Source: Vibrio sp. DW001
GTDB lineage: Bacteria > Pseudomonadota > Gammaproteobacteria > Enterobacterales > Vibrionaceae
Assembly: GCF_029016285.1 (NCBI RefSeq)
Contig: NZ_CP091975.1
Coordinates: forward strand, 248,001-312,000
DNA length: 64,000 nt
Reading direction: 5' to 3'
Below, one piece after another: positions 6,161-15,755 of this stretch. Position 1 is the stretch's first letter. Each line of letters begins with the position of its first letter. Under the pieces are notes generated by a model. It was not told the DNA's origin. It saw only the letters and a program-made list of their open reading frames with translations, and did no database searches. The position numbers were made by a program, and so were the translations under genes.

Positions 6161-8740
6161 TTAGAAGAGCGACTCCTCTTCACCTGATTCACCTTGGGCT
6201 GAGTAGAAGTCCAACTCGTCACGGTTGGATTCTTCGATATACTCTTTGGGTTCTGTGCCTTGTTCGAAGTACTCAAACATAGAAGAAGAGCCTGACTTTT
6301 TAGTGAGAAGCCCAGAATCTCTATCGATACGAATACGGACAATTCCCGGAGGGGTCACTTTTCTTTCTTGTGGCACATTTTCTAACGCGACTCTCATAAA
6401 GTCGATCCAAGCGAACTGGGCCGTTTTTGCACCCGCTTCTCCACCCGGAGCTTGTTCATTTTTGCTCAAATTAGCATTTCTGCTGGTGCGGCCTAGTTTC
6501 CGATTATGGTTATCAAATCCAACCCATGATACCGCGACAACACCCGGACCAAAGCCGTTGTACCAAGCATCTTTGGAGTCGTTGGTTGTACCTGTTTTAC
6601 CACCTATATCTCTTCGACCCAATTTTTGAGCTCTGAAACCTGTGCCATTCCAACCCGTTCCTTTTGACCAGTCACCTCCACCCCAAACGTTACTGTAAAG
6701 CAGTTCTCTGACCAAGAACGCATTCTGCTCTGTAATCACTTGTGGTGCATAGTGCTGTTGCTTTTCTTCATCTGTGACGTCAACTTCATTAAACTCTGAG
6801 CTTGAATTACTGGCAGAAGCAACATCAACGGTTTGATTGGCGCAGTTATTTTTACACACTACCGTCGGTTCTACTTGGTATTCTAAATCACCAAAAGGGC
6901 CTTCTATTTTCGAGATATAATAAGGTTCAACATAGTAGCCCCCATTAGCGAAAACGGAATATCCTTGTGCCAATTTTATCGGCGTTAGACTACCAGCACC
7001 AAGAGCGATGGTCTCTGATTTCGGTATCTTATCTAGCTCAAAGCCAAAGCGGGTTAAAAAGTGACGAGTATCCTCTAGGCCAACCGCTCGAAGCACTCTG
7101 ACTGCCATGACATTTTTAGATTGTGCCAAGCCAATGCGCATACGCGCTGGTCCTACGTATGTTGGAGGTGAATTTTTTGGTCGCCATGCGGTGCCTCCAC
7201 CCTCATCCCATTTATTGATCGGTGCATCGTTAATTAGAGTTGCCAATGACATGCCCTTATCAATTGCTGCAGAGTAGATGAAAGGTTTGATACCAGAACC
7301 AACCTGTCGAACAGATTGTGTTGCTCGGTTGAACTTGTTGTGGACGAAGTTGAAGCCACCAACGAGGGATAAAACCGCGCCATCGTTCGGGTTGATGGCA
7401 ACAAAAGCGGTGTTGGCGTTAGGAACCTGGCTGAGTTTCCAAACGGGTTCTTGTGTTGTGCTTTCTGCTTCACTCTTATCGCTAGACGGTTCTTTTACTA
7501 TGAGTGGCCTTACCCAGATCTGCTCACCGGAAGCTAAGATCTCTGCTGCCTTTTTAGGGGCCGATCCTTGTCGATCGTCGGTGATAAATCTTCTCGCCCA
7601 CTTCATTGCGTCCCAAGAGAGTTCCGAATATCCACGGCTCTTGATATAAATTTTAGCTGTTTTTGAGTCTACTGACGTCACTATTGCTGGTCTTAGTTCG
7701 CCGTAGCTTGGTTGACTCTTTAGGTGCCGCTCTAGTTCATCTTCAGTAAATGGTGTTGCACCTTGTGCCCACACTTCTTGCTCAGCACCTCGATAACCAT
7801 GCCTTTCATCATAGTTAAGTAAATTTTTAATAGCCGCGGTTTGAGCGGTCTTTTGTAACGTAGAGTCGACGGAGGTGAACACTCGCATTCCGGATGTATA
7901 CGCATTCTCACCATATTTATTTACCATCCATGCACGCGCAATCTCCGCAATATACGGAGCATTAACCTCTATTTCTGCTCCGAAGGAGCGTCCAGTCAGT
8001 TCTTCGTTTCGTGCTGCTTCAAACTCTTCTTGGGTGATGTATTTTTCATCGAGCATTCGAGACAGTACAACATTGCGTCGCGTCGTTGCGCGGTCAATCG
8101 AGTAGATAGGGTTCATCGTGGAAGGGGCTTTAGGTAAACCAGCAATAAGCGCAACTTCACTTAGTGATAGGTCTTTTGCTTCCTTTCCAAAATAGACTTG
8201 TGCGGCGGCACCGACACCATAAGAACGGTGACCTAAGTAAATCTTGTTTAGATAGAGCTCTAAAATCTCATCTTTCGTTAGCAACTGCTCAATATGAAAT
8301 GCAATGAACATTTCTTTGATTTTACGGATCAATTTCTTTTCGTTAGATAAGAAAAAATTTCGAGCTAGTTGTTGCGTAATGGTACTCGCCCCCTGTTTTG
8401 CTGAGCCTGACATGATCACAACAACAGCTGCACGGGTGATACCGATAGGGTCTATGCCAAAATGCGAGTAAAAACGGCTATCTTCCGTTGCGATAATTGC
8501 TTCTAGAAGCTCATCGGGCATATCTTCTAAATGAAGAGGAATTCGGCGCTTTTCGCCAAACTGAGCGATGAGTTTATTGTCTTTGCTATACACCTGCATG
8601 GGTGTTTGTAACTCGACATCTTTTAATGTTGCCACATCTGGAAGTTGAGGCTTCAAGTAAAAATAGAAGCCAAAGATTGTAGTCATTCCAAGAATGATGC
8701 AAATCACTGAAAGTATGAGTAATCGCTTTATGAACTTCAC
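6161..8740 (-). CDS. mrcA: Penicillin-binding protein 1A (bifunctional transglycosylase/transpeptidase)
   Basis: The 859-residue class A PBP polymerises lipid II and cross-links peptidoglycan in the periplasm. After an N-terminal membrane anchor (LLILSVICIILGMTTIFGF) comes the GT51 glycosyltransferase domain with IATEDSRFYSHFGIDP and GASTITQQLARNFF. The transpeptidase domain follows, with the serine motif VGSGIKPF (SxxK), SKN and KTGTT. The start is placed at GTG 8740 because the family begins MKFxKRLL and an AGGAAA ribosome-binding sequence precedes this codon; an in-frame ATG at 8809 would add 23 unlikely residues. The gene diverges from pilM, the usual arrangement in this lineage. The repeat array ends about 80 bp beyond its stop codon. 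Confidence 0.95.
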   Translation of the reverse strand: MKFIKRLLILSVICIILGMTTIFGFYFYLKPQLPDVATLKDVELQTPMQVYSKDNKLIAQFGEKRRIPLHLEDMPDELLEAIIATEDSRFYSHFGIDPIGITRAAVVVIMSGSAKQGASTITQQLARNFFLSNEKKLIRKIKEMFIAFHIEQLLTKDEILELYLNKIYLGHRSYGVGAAAQVYFGKEAKDLSLSEVALIAGLPKAPSTMNPIYSIDRATTRRNVVLSRMLDEKYITQEEFEAARNEELTGRSFGAEIEVNAPYIAEIARAWMVNKYGENAYTSGMRVFTSVDSTLQKTAQTAAIKNLLNYDERHGYRGAEQEVWAQGATPFTEDELERHLKSQPSYGELRPAIVTSVDSKTAKIYIKSRGYSELSWDAMKWARRFITDDRQGSAPKKAAEILASGEQIWVRPLIVKEPSSDKSEAESTTQEPVWKLSQVPNANTAFVAINPNDGAVLSLVGGFNFVHNKFNRATQSVRQVGSGIKPFIYSAAIDKGMSLATLINDAPINKWDEGGGTAWRPKNSPPTYVGPARMRIGLAQSKNVMAVRVLRAVGLEDTRHFLTRFGFELDKIPKSETIALGAGSLTPIKLAQGYSVFANGGYYVEPYYISKIEGPFGDLEYQVEPTVVCKNNCANQTVDVASASNSSSEFNEVDVTDEEKQQHYAPQVITEQNAFLVRELLYSNVWGGGDWSKGTGWNGTGFRAQKLGRRDIGGKTGTTNDSKDAWYNGFGPGVVAVSWVGFDNHNRKLGRTSRNANLSKNEQAPGGEAGAKTAQFAWIDFMRVALENVPQERKVTPPGIVRIRIDRDSGLLTKKSGSSSMFEYFEQGTEPKEYIEESNRDELDFYSAQGESGEEESLF

Positions 8741-8881
8741 CGAAAATTTCCTGATTGGTTGAGGTCGTCTAGTTACGAATCCGAGTACATTAAGGCGAGA
8801 GCTTAGCACAAGGCATTTAACTATGGCCTCAAAATTTATTTTTCTGACTCACTCAAGACCTTTAAATGGAGCAAGATCAAC

Positions 8882-9943
8882 ATGGGAGAATCATTGATAA
8901 TAGGTATTGATATTGGTCGTTTTCACCTAAAAGCTATTGTACTGAACGCAAGTAGCGAACGGTATATTCTAAAGTCTTATCAACAAATCATCTCGTCCAC
9001 TGCGCTATTTTCCGAAACTAATTTGTTTAATCATCAAGAAATTGTAAAAAAACTCCAAATTTTAAAACAGAAGTTACCTAGGTTTCGTTCAAATGTCGCC
9101 ATTTTTATACCCGATAACGAGGTATTTCATAGCGTTATCAATATTGATTCGAAATTAATAGCGGCTGAAATTCAATTCGCGGTTGAACAAGCGTTATCTA
9201 TAGAATTCACAATACCTATACAAGATCTTAACATTGATTTTGTAAAAATTGATGGTAAAAACGGAATAAATTCATCGACGACAGAAATGGCAGTTTATGC
9301 GACCTCTCGTGAAGGCGTAGAAATTCGAATAAATGCACTATACCGAGCTGGCTTCAAACCGGTATTCATAAGTAGTGAAGGTCAAAGCTTATCAGCATTA
9401 CTGTATTTAATAGAAAAAAAAGCCACTGCTGAACGATTAAGTGAAGCAGAACCAAGCACACTAAATGAGGAAAAAAAGATTCGACATGGTTTGCTCCATA
9501 TCGAAGAGGACAGCACAACAATGTGCTGTTTGAACCAAGGTCACTTTACTCATATTAAATCATTGCCATTAGGGCTATCTACGCTGAAGGCATTAGGTGA
9601 TGAGCCATTCTTTGAACAATTGAGTCAGAGCTTATCTTGTGAACTGGAATCAATGCTTATCTCAGGGCAGGTATTTGATAAGTTCAAGTTCTGGTTGAAT
9701 GCAGAAGTCGGTGGCTCAGCTTATCCTTGTTTTCAAATAGGCCAACGCTTCAATGATGAGAGGAAACGTAATAACCCCAACCAACTAAATCAATTTGATT
9801 CACTAATCATTGAAATTGAGTGGTTAAAGCTAGCGGACTTGGTTGATTCAGAAAAAGATTTTACAGAACTTAATAGTTATGCAAAGGCAATTGGAATCGC
9901 GGTTGGCTACGATATCTGGAATAAGGGCCGATGTGATGCATAG
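8882..9943 (+). CDS. pilM: Type IV pilus inner-membrane platform protein PilM
   Basis: The 353-residue protein has an actin-like fold signature at the start (IIGIDIGRFHLKAIVL) and the PilM-type block NVAIFIPDNEVFHSVINID. PilM is a cytoplasmic ATP-binding protein that docks on the N-terminal tail of PilN and links the PilNOP complex to the pilus motors. The order mrcA (divergent)-pilM-pilN-pilO supports the call. The protein looks divergent from typical Vibrio PilM in its second half, where the linker around residues 180-200 (KKATAERLSEAEPS) is unusual. The gene overlaps pilN by 8 bp, implying translational coupling. Confidence 0.85.
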   Translation: MGESLIIGIDIGRFHLKAIVLNASSERYILKSYQQIISSTALFSETNLFNHQEIVKKLQILKQKLPRFRSNVAIFIPDNEVFHSVINIDSKLIAAEIQFAVEQALSIEFTIPIQDLNIDFVKIDGKNGINSSTTEMAVYATSREGVEIRINALYRAGFKPVFISSEGQSLSALLYLIEKKATAERLSEAEPSTLNEEKKIRHGLLHIEEDSTTMCCLNQGHFTHIKSLPLGLSTLKALGDEPFFEQLSQSLSCELESMLISGQVFDKFKFWLNAEVGGSAYPCFQIGQRFNDERKRNNPNQLNQFDSLIIEIEWLKLADLVDSEKDFTELNSYAKAIGIAVGYDIWNKGRCDA

Positions 9944-10493
9944 AATTAATTTATTTCCGTGGCGCGTAGAAGAAAAGAGACAGAGTAAACGACGTTTCTT
10001 GCGATTGGTGGTTATGATTACCGCTGTCACGGTATTTTCACAGTTTTTCATTAATCGCTACTTCCAATCTAAGGTAACAGAAATTCAGGCGTCATTGATT
10101 GAGCTCAAAGCCCTTCAACAAGCGTTAAATCAACGTTTGACTCGGTTAGCTTCCTTAGAGGTACAGCAACAAAAAACAAGTGAAAACCTGAGCCATATTA
10201 TAGAAATACAAGAGAGTAGGTACCTTGTTGCCTTTGCTTTACGACAGTTACCTCCGCTTATTCCTGATGCTCTCTTTTTAGAAGAGTTAAGTATTCAACG
10301 CGACGATATAATTTTGAAAGGAGTCACAAATGAAGTGAGCTTGGTAAACGTATTCGCAGAGGCATTGAAAAGCAGTTCTGCCGTCTTTGAGTTTGAAGTT
10401 GACTCCATTGCAGCAAAGAATCAAAACCCTGATCAGCATGACTTTTCGCTTTCATTTCGTTTTGATCAGAACAGGAGAGCATTCAATGAATAG
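9936..10493 (+). CDS. pilN: Type IV pilus assembly protein PilN
   Basis: The 185-residue protein begins with the conserved PilM-binding motif INLFPWR. One membrane helix follows (about residues 25-43, LVVMITAVTVFSQFFI), then a coiled coil (about residues 45-85) and a periplasmic ferredoxin-like domain. ATG 9936 is chosen because it places INLFPWR at residue 4 and has AAGGG about 9 bases upstream; an earlier in-frame start would read far back into pilM. PilN pairs with PilO in the inner membrane to align the pilus machine. It overlaps pilM by 8 bp and pilO by 8 bp. Confidence 0.9.
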   Translation: MHRINLFPWRVEEKRQSKRRFLRLVVMITAVTVFSQFFINRYFQSKVTEIQASLIELKALQQALNQRLTRLASLEVQQQKTSENLSHIIEIQESRYLVAFALRQLPPLIPDALFLEELSIQRDDIILKGVTNEVSLVNVFAEALKSSSAVFEFEVDSIAAKNQNPDQHDFSLSFRFDQNRRAFNE

Positions 10494-11109
10494 TTGCAGA
10501 ATGAGTTGGGCAGCGTACATCCTACAACTGAAACAGCTAAAGATAGAAGATGTCGTGCAGTGGCCAATCTTTTTTAAAGCGGGTTTTTTAGGGGGGATAT
10601 CTCTTATTTCTCAAGCGATAATGTGTTGGTTTTTCATCGTTCCCAAAATAGATGAATTTGATGGTCTAACCGATTCATATATTGAAATGCAAACGATGAT
10701 AGCGGCTAAAAAGAAACGCTTGACGCAATTGCCGTTTTTAAATCAAACCATTGATGTCCAAGATAAACAACTCGCCCTATTTTTAGACAGTATGGTTGAC
10801 GAGAATAACCTCTCAAACGTACTCGCTTCGATAAGCCAACTTTCTAAGCGAGATAACCTTGATATTATTCAGATAAAATGGGGCAAAAAAGAACCTTTTC
10901 GTTTCTTATATCGAATACCTATACATGTTGAATTAAGTGGACGATACGGCGATTTTGTTTCCCTTTCACAGGCAATAGCACAGCTAAAAACGGTGGTAGT
11001 ACTTGACCAGTTTCATTTGAAAAAAGAGCGAAGCAGTAGAGGAATGTTGAAAGCGACGATGACAGCGTATACGTTCCAATATCAGGCAGTGGTAAGTGCT
11101 AATGAATGA
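10486..11109 (+). CDS. pilO: Type IV pilus assembly protein PilO
   Basis: The 207-residue protein has a short cytoplasmic segment, one membrane helix (about residues 31-50, AGFLGGISLISQAIMCWFFI), a coiled coil and a C-terminal domain. The segment VELSGRYGDFVSLSQAIAQL is typical of PilO. ATG 10486 has an AGGAGA ribosome-binding site and overlaps the pilN stop codon. PilO forms heterodimers with PilN and normally contacts the lipoprotein PilP. A separate pilP is not present here; the next gene begins at the place where pilP would start. Confidence 0.88.
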   Translation: MNSCRMSWAAYILQLKQLKIEDVVQWPIFFKAGFLGGISLISQAIMCWFFIVPKIDEFDGLTDSYIEMQTMIAAKKKRLTQLPFLNQTIDVQDKQLALFLDSMVDENNLSNVLASISQLSKRDNLDIIQIKWGKKEPFRFLYRIPIHVELSGRYGDFVSLSQAIAQLKTVVVLDQFHLKKERSSRGMLKATMTAYTFQYQAVVSANE

Positions 11110-12310
11110 GAACAAACGCTGTCTGCTATTAGGTTTTTTGATATTAGCGGCTCAAGCCTACTACCTTGAGAGGTTGCATGGAAAAGAGATCAAAACCAAT
11201 GCTATCCATGTTAAGAACGCCGCCAAGACAAACCAAGTGGAAAAAATAAGAGATCCCTTTACAACAGAAAGTACTGCCCCATTAGTTTCTCCTACTCTAA
11301 GCAAGCCGCTGTTTAAACGTAACAAAAAAGTTAAGGCGGGAGATCTGGAAACCCTATTTATCAAACTGCGTTATGCGAATGCAGCGAACGTCATGCAGTT
11401 AATTGAGGGCAATGGTGACAGAAGCCTGCTCAGTGAACAAGGCAGTATCAGTTTTGATGAAAGAACGAATATTATAATCTTGAAAGAGAGGCCAGAACCG
11501 ATCAAAGAAATTACAGAGATTATCCATCGAATTGATGTACCTGTAAGGCAGGTCGAGATTGAAGCACGTATAGCCATCATTAATGAAGGTAACATCGAAG
11601 AACTCGGTGTGCGTTGGGGAGTGTCATCAAAAAAAGACCACCTCGTTATCGGTGGCTCGATTGAAGGCATTGCTGGTATTGGCCCATCTGGCGATGATTC
11701 TTCCGGGTCCGATATTAATGATTATCTCAATGTGAATCTTGGTAGTACATCGGTTAACTCGTCGAGTATCGCATTTCAGATTGCAAAGTTAAGCTCCGCC
11801 ACTTTGCTTGATCTAGAGCTTTCGGCACTTCAGTCAGAATCTAAGGCAGAGGTTATTTCAAGCCCTAGGCTACTGACTATGAATAAAAAGCCGGCCTATA
11901 TTGAGCAAGGTACAGAGATTCCCTATCTAGAGTCGAGTGAGAGTGGCGCAGCAACGGTTAAGTTTAGAAAAGCAGTCTTGAGCTTAAAGGTAACCCCCCA
12001 AGTGGTAGAAAAGAATCAGATCATCTTAGATTTACTTGTCACTCAAGATAGACCTGGTCAGATTGTAAAGACCGGAACGGGTGAAGCGGTTGCGGTTGAT
12101 ACACAAAGGATCGATACGCAGGTCATTGTGAACAATGGTGAAACAATTGTTTTAGGCGGTATCTTTCAAACCACCAGCATACGTTCCGTTGATAAAGTGC
12201 CGTTGCTTGGTGATATACCGATAGTGGGAAGGCTATTCAAGCGCAATTATGACAATGAAATGAAAAGAGAATTACTTATATTTGTCACACCAAAAATAAT
12301 AGATAATTAG
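11102..12310 (+). CDS. Shortened PilQ-like secretin with a PilP-like N-terminus (apparent pilP-pilQ fusion)
   Basis: The 402-residue protein starts 8 bp inside pilO, where pilP would normally start. Residues 1-25 are a hydrophobic leader, and a DPF motif at residues 51-53 recalls the PilP/HofP motif. From about residue 81 the sequence is clearly PilQ: an N1 domain (LFIKLRYANAANVMQLIEG) and the stretch VRQVEIEARIAIINEGNIEE. The C-terminal secretin domain ends with the signature VPLLGDIPIVGRLFKR. Full PilQ secretins carry AMIN domains and an N0 domain before N1; neither is visible. The reading frame is continuous, so this is an in-frame structure and not a frameshift. Secretins form the outer-membrane pore for type IV pili and DNA uptake; whether this version works is uncertain. 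A 246-bp gap without a recognised feature separates it from aroK. Confidence 0.75.
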   Translation: MNENKRCLLLGFLILAAQAYYLERLHGKEIKTNAIHVKNAAKTNQVEKIRDPFTTESTAPLVSPTLSKPLFKRNKKVKAGDLETLFIKLRYANAANVMQLIEGNGDRSLLSEQGSISFDERTNIIILKERPEPIKEITEIIHRIDVPVRQVEIEARIAIINEGNIEELGVRWGVSSKKDHLVIGGSIEGIAGIGPSGDDSSGSDINDYLNVNLGSTSVNSSSIAFQIAKLSSATLLDLELSALQSESKAEVISSPRLLTMNKKPAYIEQGTEIPYLESSESGAATVKFRKAVLSLKVTPQVVEKNQIILDLLVTQDRPGQIVKTGTGEAVAVDTQRIDTQVIVNNGETIVLGGIFQTTSIRSVDKVPLLGDIPIVGRLFKRNYDNEMKRELLIFVTPKIIDN

Positions 12311-12556
12311 CTCCTAATTAATTGATTTAATTTGTTTTTGTTGATTTATTCTTGTGTATTACTTACATGATTTTTGATGAAATTAAGAAAACAAAGTAAA
12401 ATTAGGTTGCATTACGGTCAGCAGATCTAGATAATTTCGGGTCTTATCACGACAGTACTGTGAGGGATCGGTGTCACCAATGAAGTTCGCTGAAATTAAT
12501 TAGCAACCTAACGAGTGGCAATGACATTGAATTAACGCTGTAAATTAATGTTGAAC

Positions 12557-13075
12557 ATGGCTGAAAAACGTAATATTTTTCTTGTTGGCCCAATGGGCGC
12601 CGGCAAAAGTACAATAGGTAGACACCTAGCATCGCAACTGCATATGGAGTTTTTGGACTCAGATACAGTTATCGAAGAACGCACAGGCGCAGACATTGCT
12701 TGGGTATTTGATGTTGAAGGTGAAGATGGTTTCCGCATACGCGAAGAAACGGTTATTAACGACCTAACTGAACAACAAGGTATTGTTCTAGCGACGGGGG
12801 GTGGTTCGGTTAAAAGTAAAGATAACCGCAATCGTCTATCTGCTCGAGGCATTGTTGTGTATCTTGAAACAACAATCGAAAAGCAATTAGCTCGTACAAA
12901 CAGAGACAAAAAACGTCCACTATTACAAACGGATGACCCAAAAGAAGTTTTGGAATCACTCGCTGGTGAGCGTAATACTTTGTATGAAGAAGTGGCGGAC
13001 TATACTGTTCGTACTGATGATCAAAGTGCTAAAGTAGTAGCAAATCAAATCGTAAAAATGCTAGAAGAACGTTAA
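12557..13075 (+). CDS. aroK: Shikimate kinase I
   Basis: The 172-residue enzyme phosphorylates shikimate with ATP in aromatic amino acid synthesis. It has the Walker A loop [11 protein letters not shown] near the start, the shikimate-binding EEGF-like stretch and LATGGGSV. The LID arginines lie in [13 protein letters not shown] 12557 gives the family start [16 protein letters not shown]; an ATG at 12548 would add three residues. It is followed 22 bp later by aroB, as in most enteric and Vibrio genomes. Confidence 0.95.
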   Translation: MAEKRNIFLVGPMGAGKSTIGRHLASQLHMEFLDSDTVIEERTGADIAWVFDVEGEDGFRIREETVINDLTEQQGIVLATGGGSVKSKDNRNRLSARGIVVYLETTIEKQLARTNRDKKRPLLQTDDPKEVLESLAGERNTLYEEVADYTVRTDDQSAKVVANQIVKMLEER

Positions 13076-13097
13076 GTTCAATTACGGAGAGCAAACC

Positions 13098-14183
13098 ATG
13101 GAAAAGATCACGGTTGATCTTGGTGAACGAAGCTACCCTATCTCTATCGGCGCCGAGTTATTTAATAACTCGGCGTACTTTTCTTTTTTATCCCCTAACA
13201 AAAAAGTTGTCGTTGTCAGTAATGTGACGGTTGCTCCGCTATACGCAGATAAAGTTGTTTCGCTTATAGAGAAGCAAGGCTGTGATGTTTCAGTGCTAGA
13301 GCTACCGGATGGCGAAAAATATAAAACGCTTGAAACATTTGAGACCGTTATGAGCTTTTTGTTGGAAGGTAACTTTTCACGAGATGTAACCCTCGTTGCG
13401 TTAGGTGGCGGAGTTATCGGTGATTTAGTTGGCTTTGTAGCGGCCTGTTACCAACGTGGTGTTGATTTTGTTCAGGTACCAACCACGTTATTATCACAGG
13501 TAGATTCATCTGTTGGTGGTAAAACTGCGGTTAATCACCCTCTTGGCAAAAATATGATTGGGGCGTTCTATCAGCCTAAATCCGTCATCATTGATACCAA
13601 TTGTTTGGCGACGCTTCCAGAGAGAGAGTTTGCGGCGGGTATGGCCGAAGTCATTAAATATGGCATCATTTATGATCAAGATTTCTTTGTTTGGCTAGAA
13701 GAAAATATGGATAAGCTTTACGCACAAGATAAGCAAGCACTTACTTATGCTATTGCTCGTTGCTGTGCAATTAAAGCCGAAGTTGTCGAGCAAGATGAAA
13801 AAGAGTCTGGTATTCGAGCTCTGCTAAATCTTGGTCATACGTTCGGACATGCAATAGAAGCTGAATTAGGTTATGGCAATTGGTTACATGGAGAAGCTGT
13901 TTCTTCTGGAACTGTGATGGCGGCTAAGACAGCCCAGCTACAGAGTTTGATTACAGAACAGCAACTTGAAAGAATAATCGCTATACTTAAGCAAGCAAAG
14001 TTACCAGTACACACACCAGAGTCGATGTCTTTTGATGACTTTATGAAACATATGATGCGTGATAAAAAAGTACTATCTGGCCAACTACGCCTTGTTCTTC
14101 CAACGGGTATTGGTTGTGCTGATGTCGTGTCTAATGTTCCAAGTGAGAAGATTGAGCAAGCGATAGATTTTTGTCGGCGTTGA
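13098..14183 (+). CDS. aroB: 3-Dehydroquinate synthase
   Basis: The 361-residue NAD-dependent enzyme converts 3-deoxy-D-arabino-heptulosonate 7-phosphate to 3-dehydroquinate, the second shikimate-pathway step. Visible family motifs are the NAD-binding [36 protein letters not shown] and the zinc-ligand regions [11 protein letters not shown] and WLHGEAV. Length matches the family. A GGAG ribosome-binding sequence lies before ATG 13098. The gene sits between aroK and damX in the conserved order. Confidence 0.96.
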   Translation: MEKITVDLGERSYPISIGAELFNNSAYFSFLSPNKKVVVVSNVTVAPLYADKVVSLIEKQGCDVSVLELPDGEKYKTLETFETVMSFLLEGNFSRDVTLVALGGGVIGDLVGFVAACYQRGVDFVQVPTTLLSQVDSSVGGKTAVNHPLGKNMIGAFYQPKSVIIDTNCLATLPEREFAAGMAEVIKYGIIYDQDFFVWLEENMDKLYAQDKQALTYAIARCCAIKAEVVEQDEKESGIRALLNLGHTFGHAIEAELGYGNWLHGEAVSSGTVMAAKTAQLQSLITEQQLERIIAILKQAKLPVHTPESMSFDDFMKHMMRDKKVLSGQLRLVLPTGIGCADVVSNVPSEKIEQAIDFCRR

Positions 14184-14227
14184 TTTATTATCTAATTTAT
14201 TAACTTGAACTTAATAGGATAGCTTGA

Positions 14228-15691
14228 ATGAGTTTGGCCCACGAGTTGCGTGTTTTAGATTTAGAGTCGCAAATAGAATTGCTGGATCGTTTACGACTAC
14301 TAACGCGATTTGGTTCTAACTTAACCAATATTACCGGAGATAAAAACTCCGGTAAATCTTGGATAGCACAACGCTATTTAGAAGCTTGGGCTCAAGACAA
14401 AAATCAATCCCTTGTTATGTGCCATGCCAACCAGTCGGATGCACAAAAGCGAGCCATACTGTTAAATCAAATAGTCCCCAGTCCACTTTTTAATGAAAAT
14501 GACGCCATTGCCGATAGCTTCAGCCGAATGATTGAAGATAACCCGTGCGATGTTGTTATTGTTGTTGATGACGCGCAGTTATTAAGTGAAGCGTTATTAG
14601 CAGAGTTATGGACGCTGGTGTTACAGGCACAAGTTAACCCGCAATGGAATATTAATGTAGTGTTGTTTACTACAGGTAATGGTTTGGATAGTGTTTTATC
14701 TCGTTTGAGCTATGGCCAAGAAACAAAACCCCTCACATTAGAGGTAGAGCCGTTGTCGGCTAAAGAAATAGAAATGTTTATGGAGCTCTTGGTATTAAAA
14801 TATGTATCGGGAGAAGATGAGAAACGAAAGGTTCGGAACAAAGTTAAAAAAACGCCACCGCTACCAGGTGCTTTGATGGCATTAGGAGAAAGTAAAGTGG
14901 AAAAACGAATAATCATTCGCTCAATTATTGGCTCTCCAATGAAAATAGCGGCTTTGGTACTCATTTTATTTTTGCTTATCTTTGGCGGCTACTTTTGGTT
15001 TTATAGCCAATCTGGGCCAACAACAGAAAACTCGACGACTGACATTGATGGTCAACCAGTGGAGCAAACGGCCATACCGACAATCGAAACCCTTGAAGAT
15101 AACAATACATCGTTATCAGGCAGTCAAGAAATGATGGACGAAACCGGTGCCGTTGATGATTCCAAATCTTTACCGCCTGCAATTACCAACAGTTCTGCGA
15201 CCGTGGGTCAATCTGATGATGGTCAACGAGTGGTCGTGCCTTCGGTGGTGGTTGACGCTCTGTTAGAAGGTGATACATCAAACTCGCAAGTTATCGATGA
15301 TGCTGTGCTTCAAGCTCAGTTAGAGCAGGCGCCTCCTGTTGCCCAAACCGAATTTAAACGAGACAAGGGCGCGCCACCTCTAGTGACCTTTTCGTTTTCT
15401 AAGCAAGAGTTAATGGCGGTGTCTGACAGAAATTATACACTGCAAATTGCCGCGCTTCAGTCTTTGGATGAAACGCAAAGATTTGTCACCAAATATGGTA
15501 TAGAAAAAGACGTTAGAATTTACCCTACAAGTCGCGGAGATACTCAATGGTTTATCGTCACTTATAAGGATTTCACCACTATTCAAGAAGCACGTAACGC
15601 AAGGGTTGAGTTACCTCAGGCCGTGCAAGATTTAGAGCCGTGGGCCAAATCTATGCTGCAAGTACACAGAGAAATTGAGCGTGCAAATTAA
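14228..15691 (+). CDS. damX: DamX-like cell-division protein with SPOR domain
   Basis: The 487-residue protein has a cytoplasmic ATPase-like domain with a P-loop-like GDKNSGKS (residues about 37-44) and VVIVVDDAQLL. A single membrane helix follows (about residues 240-260, ALVLILFLLIFGGYFWFY), then a long acidic low-complexity linker. A C-terminal SPOR domain begins at about residue 395 (YTLQIAALQSLDETQRF). SPOR domains bind denuded peptidoglycan at the division septum. The position between aroB and dam is the classic damX location. The N-terminal ATPase-like region is longer than in the enterobacterial protein. Confidence 0.9.
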   Translation: MSLAHELRVLDLESQIELLDRLRLLTRFGSNLTNITGDKNSGKSWIAQRYLEAWAQDKNQSLVMCHANQSDAQKRAILLNQIVPSPLFNENDAIADSFSRMIEDNPCDVVIVVDDAQLLSEALLAELWTLVLQAQVNPQWNINVVLFTTGNGLDSVLSRLSYGQETKPLTLEVEPLSAKEIEMFMELLVLKYVSGEDEKRKVRNKVKKTPPLPGALMALGESKVEKRIIIRSIIGSPMKIAALVLILFLLIFGGYFWFYSQSGPTTENSTTDIDGQPVEQTAIPTIETLEDNNTSLSGSQEMMDETGAVDDSKSLPPAITNSSATVGQSDDGQRVVVPSVVVDALLEGDTSNSQVIDDAVLQAQLEQAPPVAQTEFKRDKGAPPLVTFSFSKQELMAVSDRNYTLQIAALQSLDETQRFVTKYGIEKDVRIYPTSRGDTQWFIVTYKDFTTIQEARNARVELPQAVQDLEPWAKSMLQVHREIERAN

Positions 15692-15755
15692 CGCTAAGCT
15701 TAAAATGTGTTACAGTCCGCAACCTTGTGAATTAGTCGGTGGTTTGAAGCGGTAA

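Noticed and set aside
6225..8105. Plus-strand open frames within mrcA (for example 6225-6629 and 7278-7649)
   Set aside because: They are antisense shadows of the mrcA coding sequence with no independent support.
8741..8809. Longer N-terminus for PBP1A from an ATG at 8809
   Set aside because: The GTG at 8740 has a good ribosome-binding site and gives the conserved family start; the extra 23 residues are not family-like.
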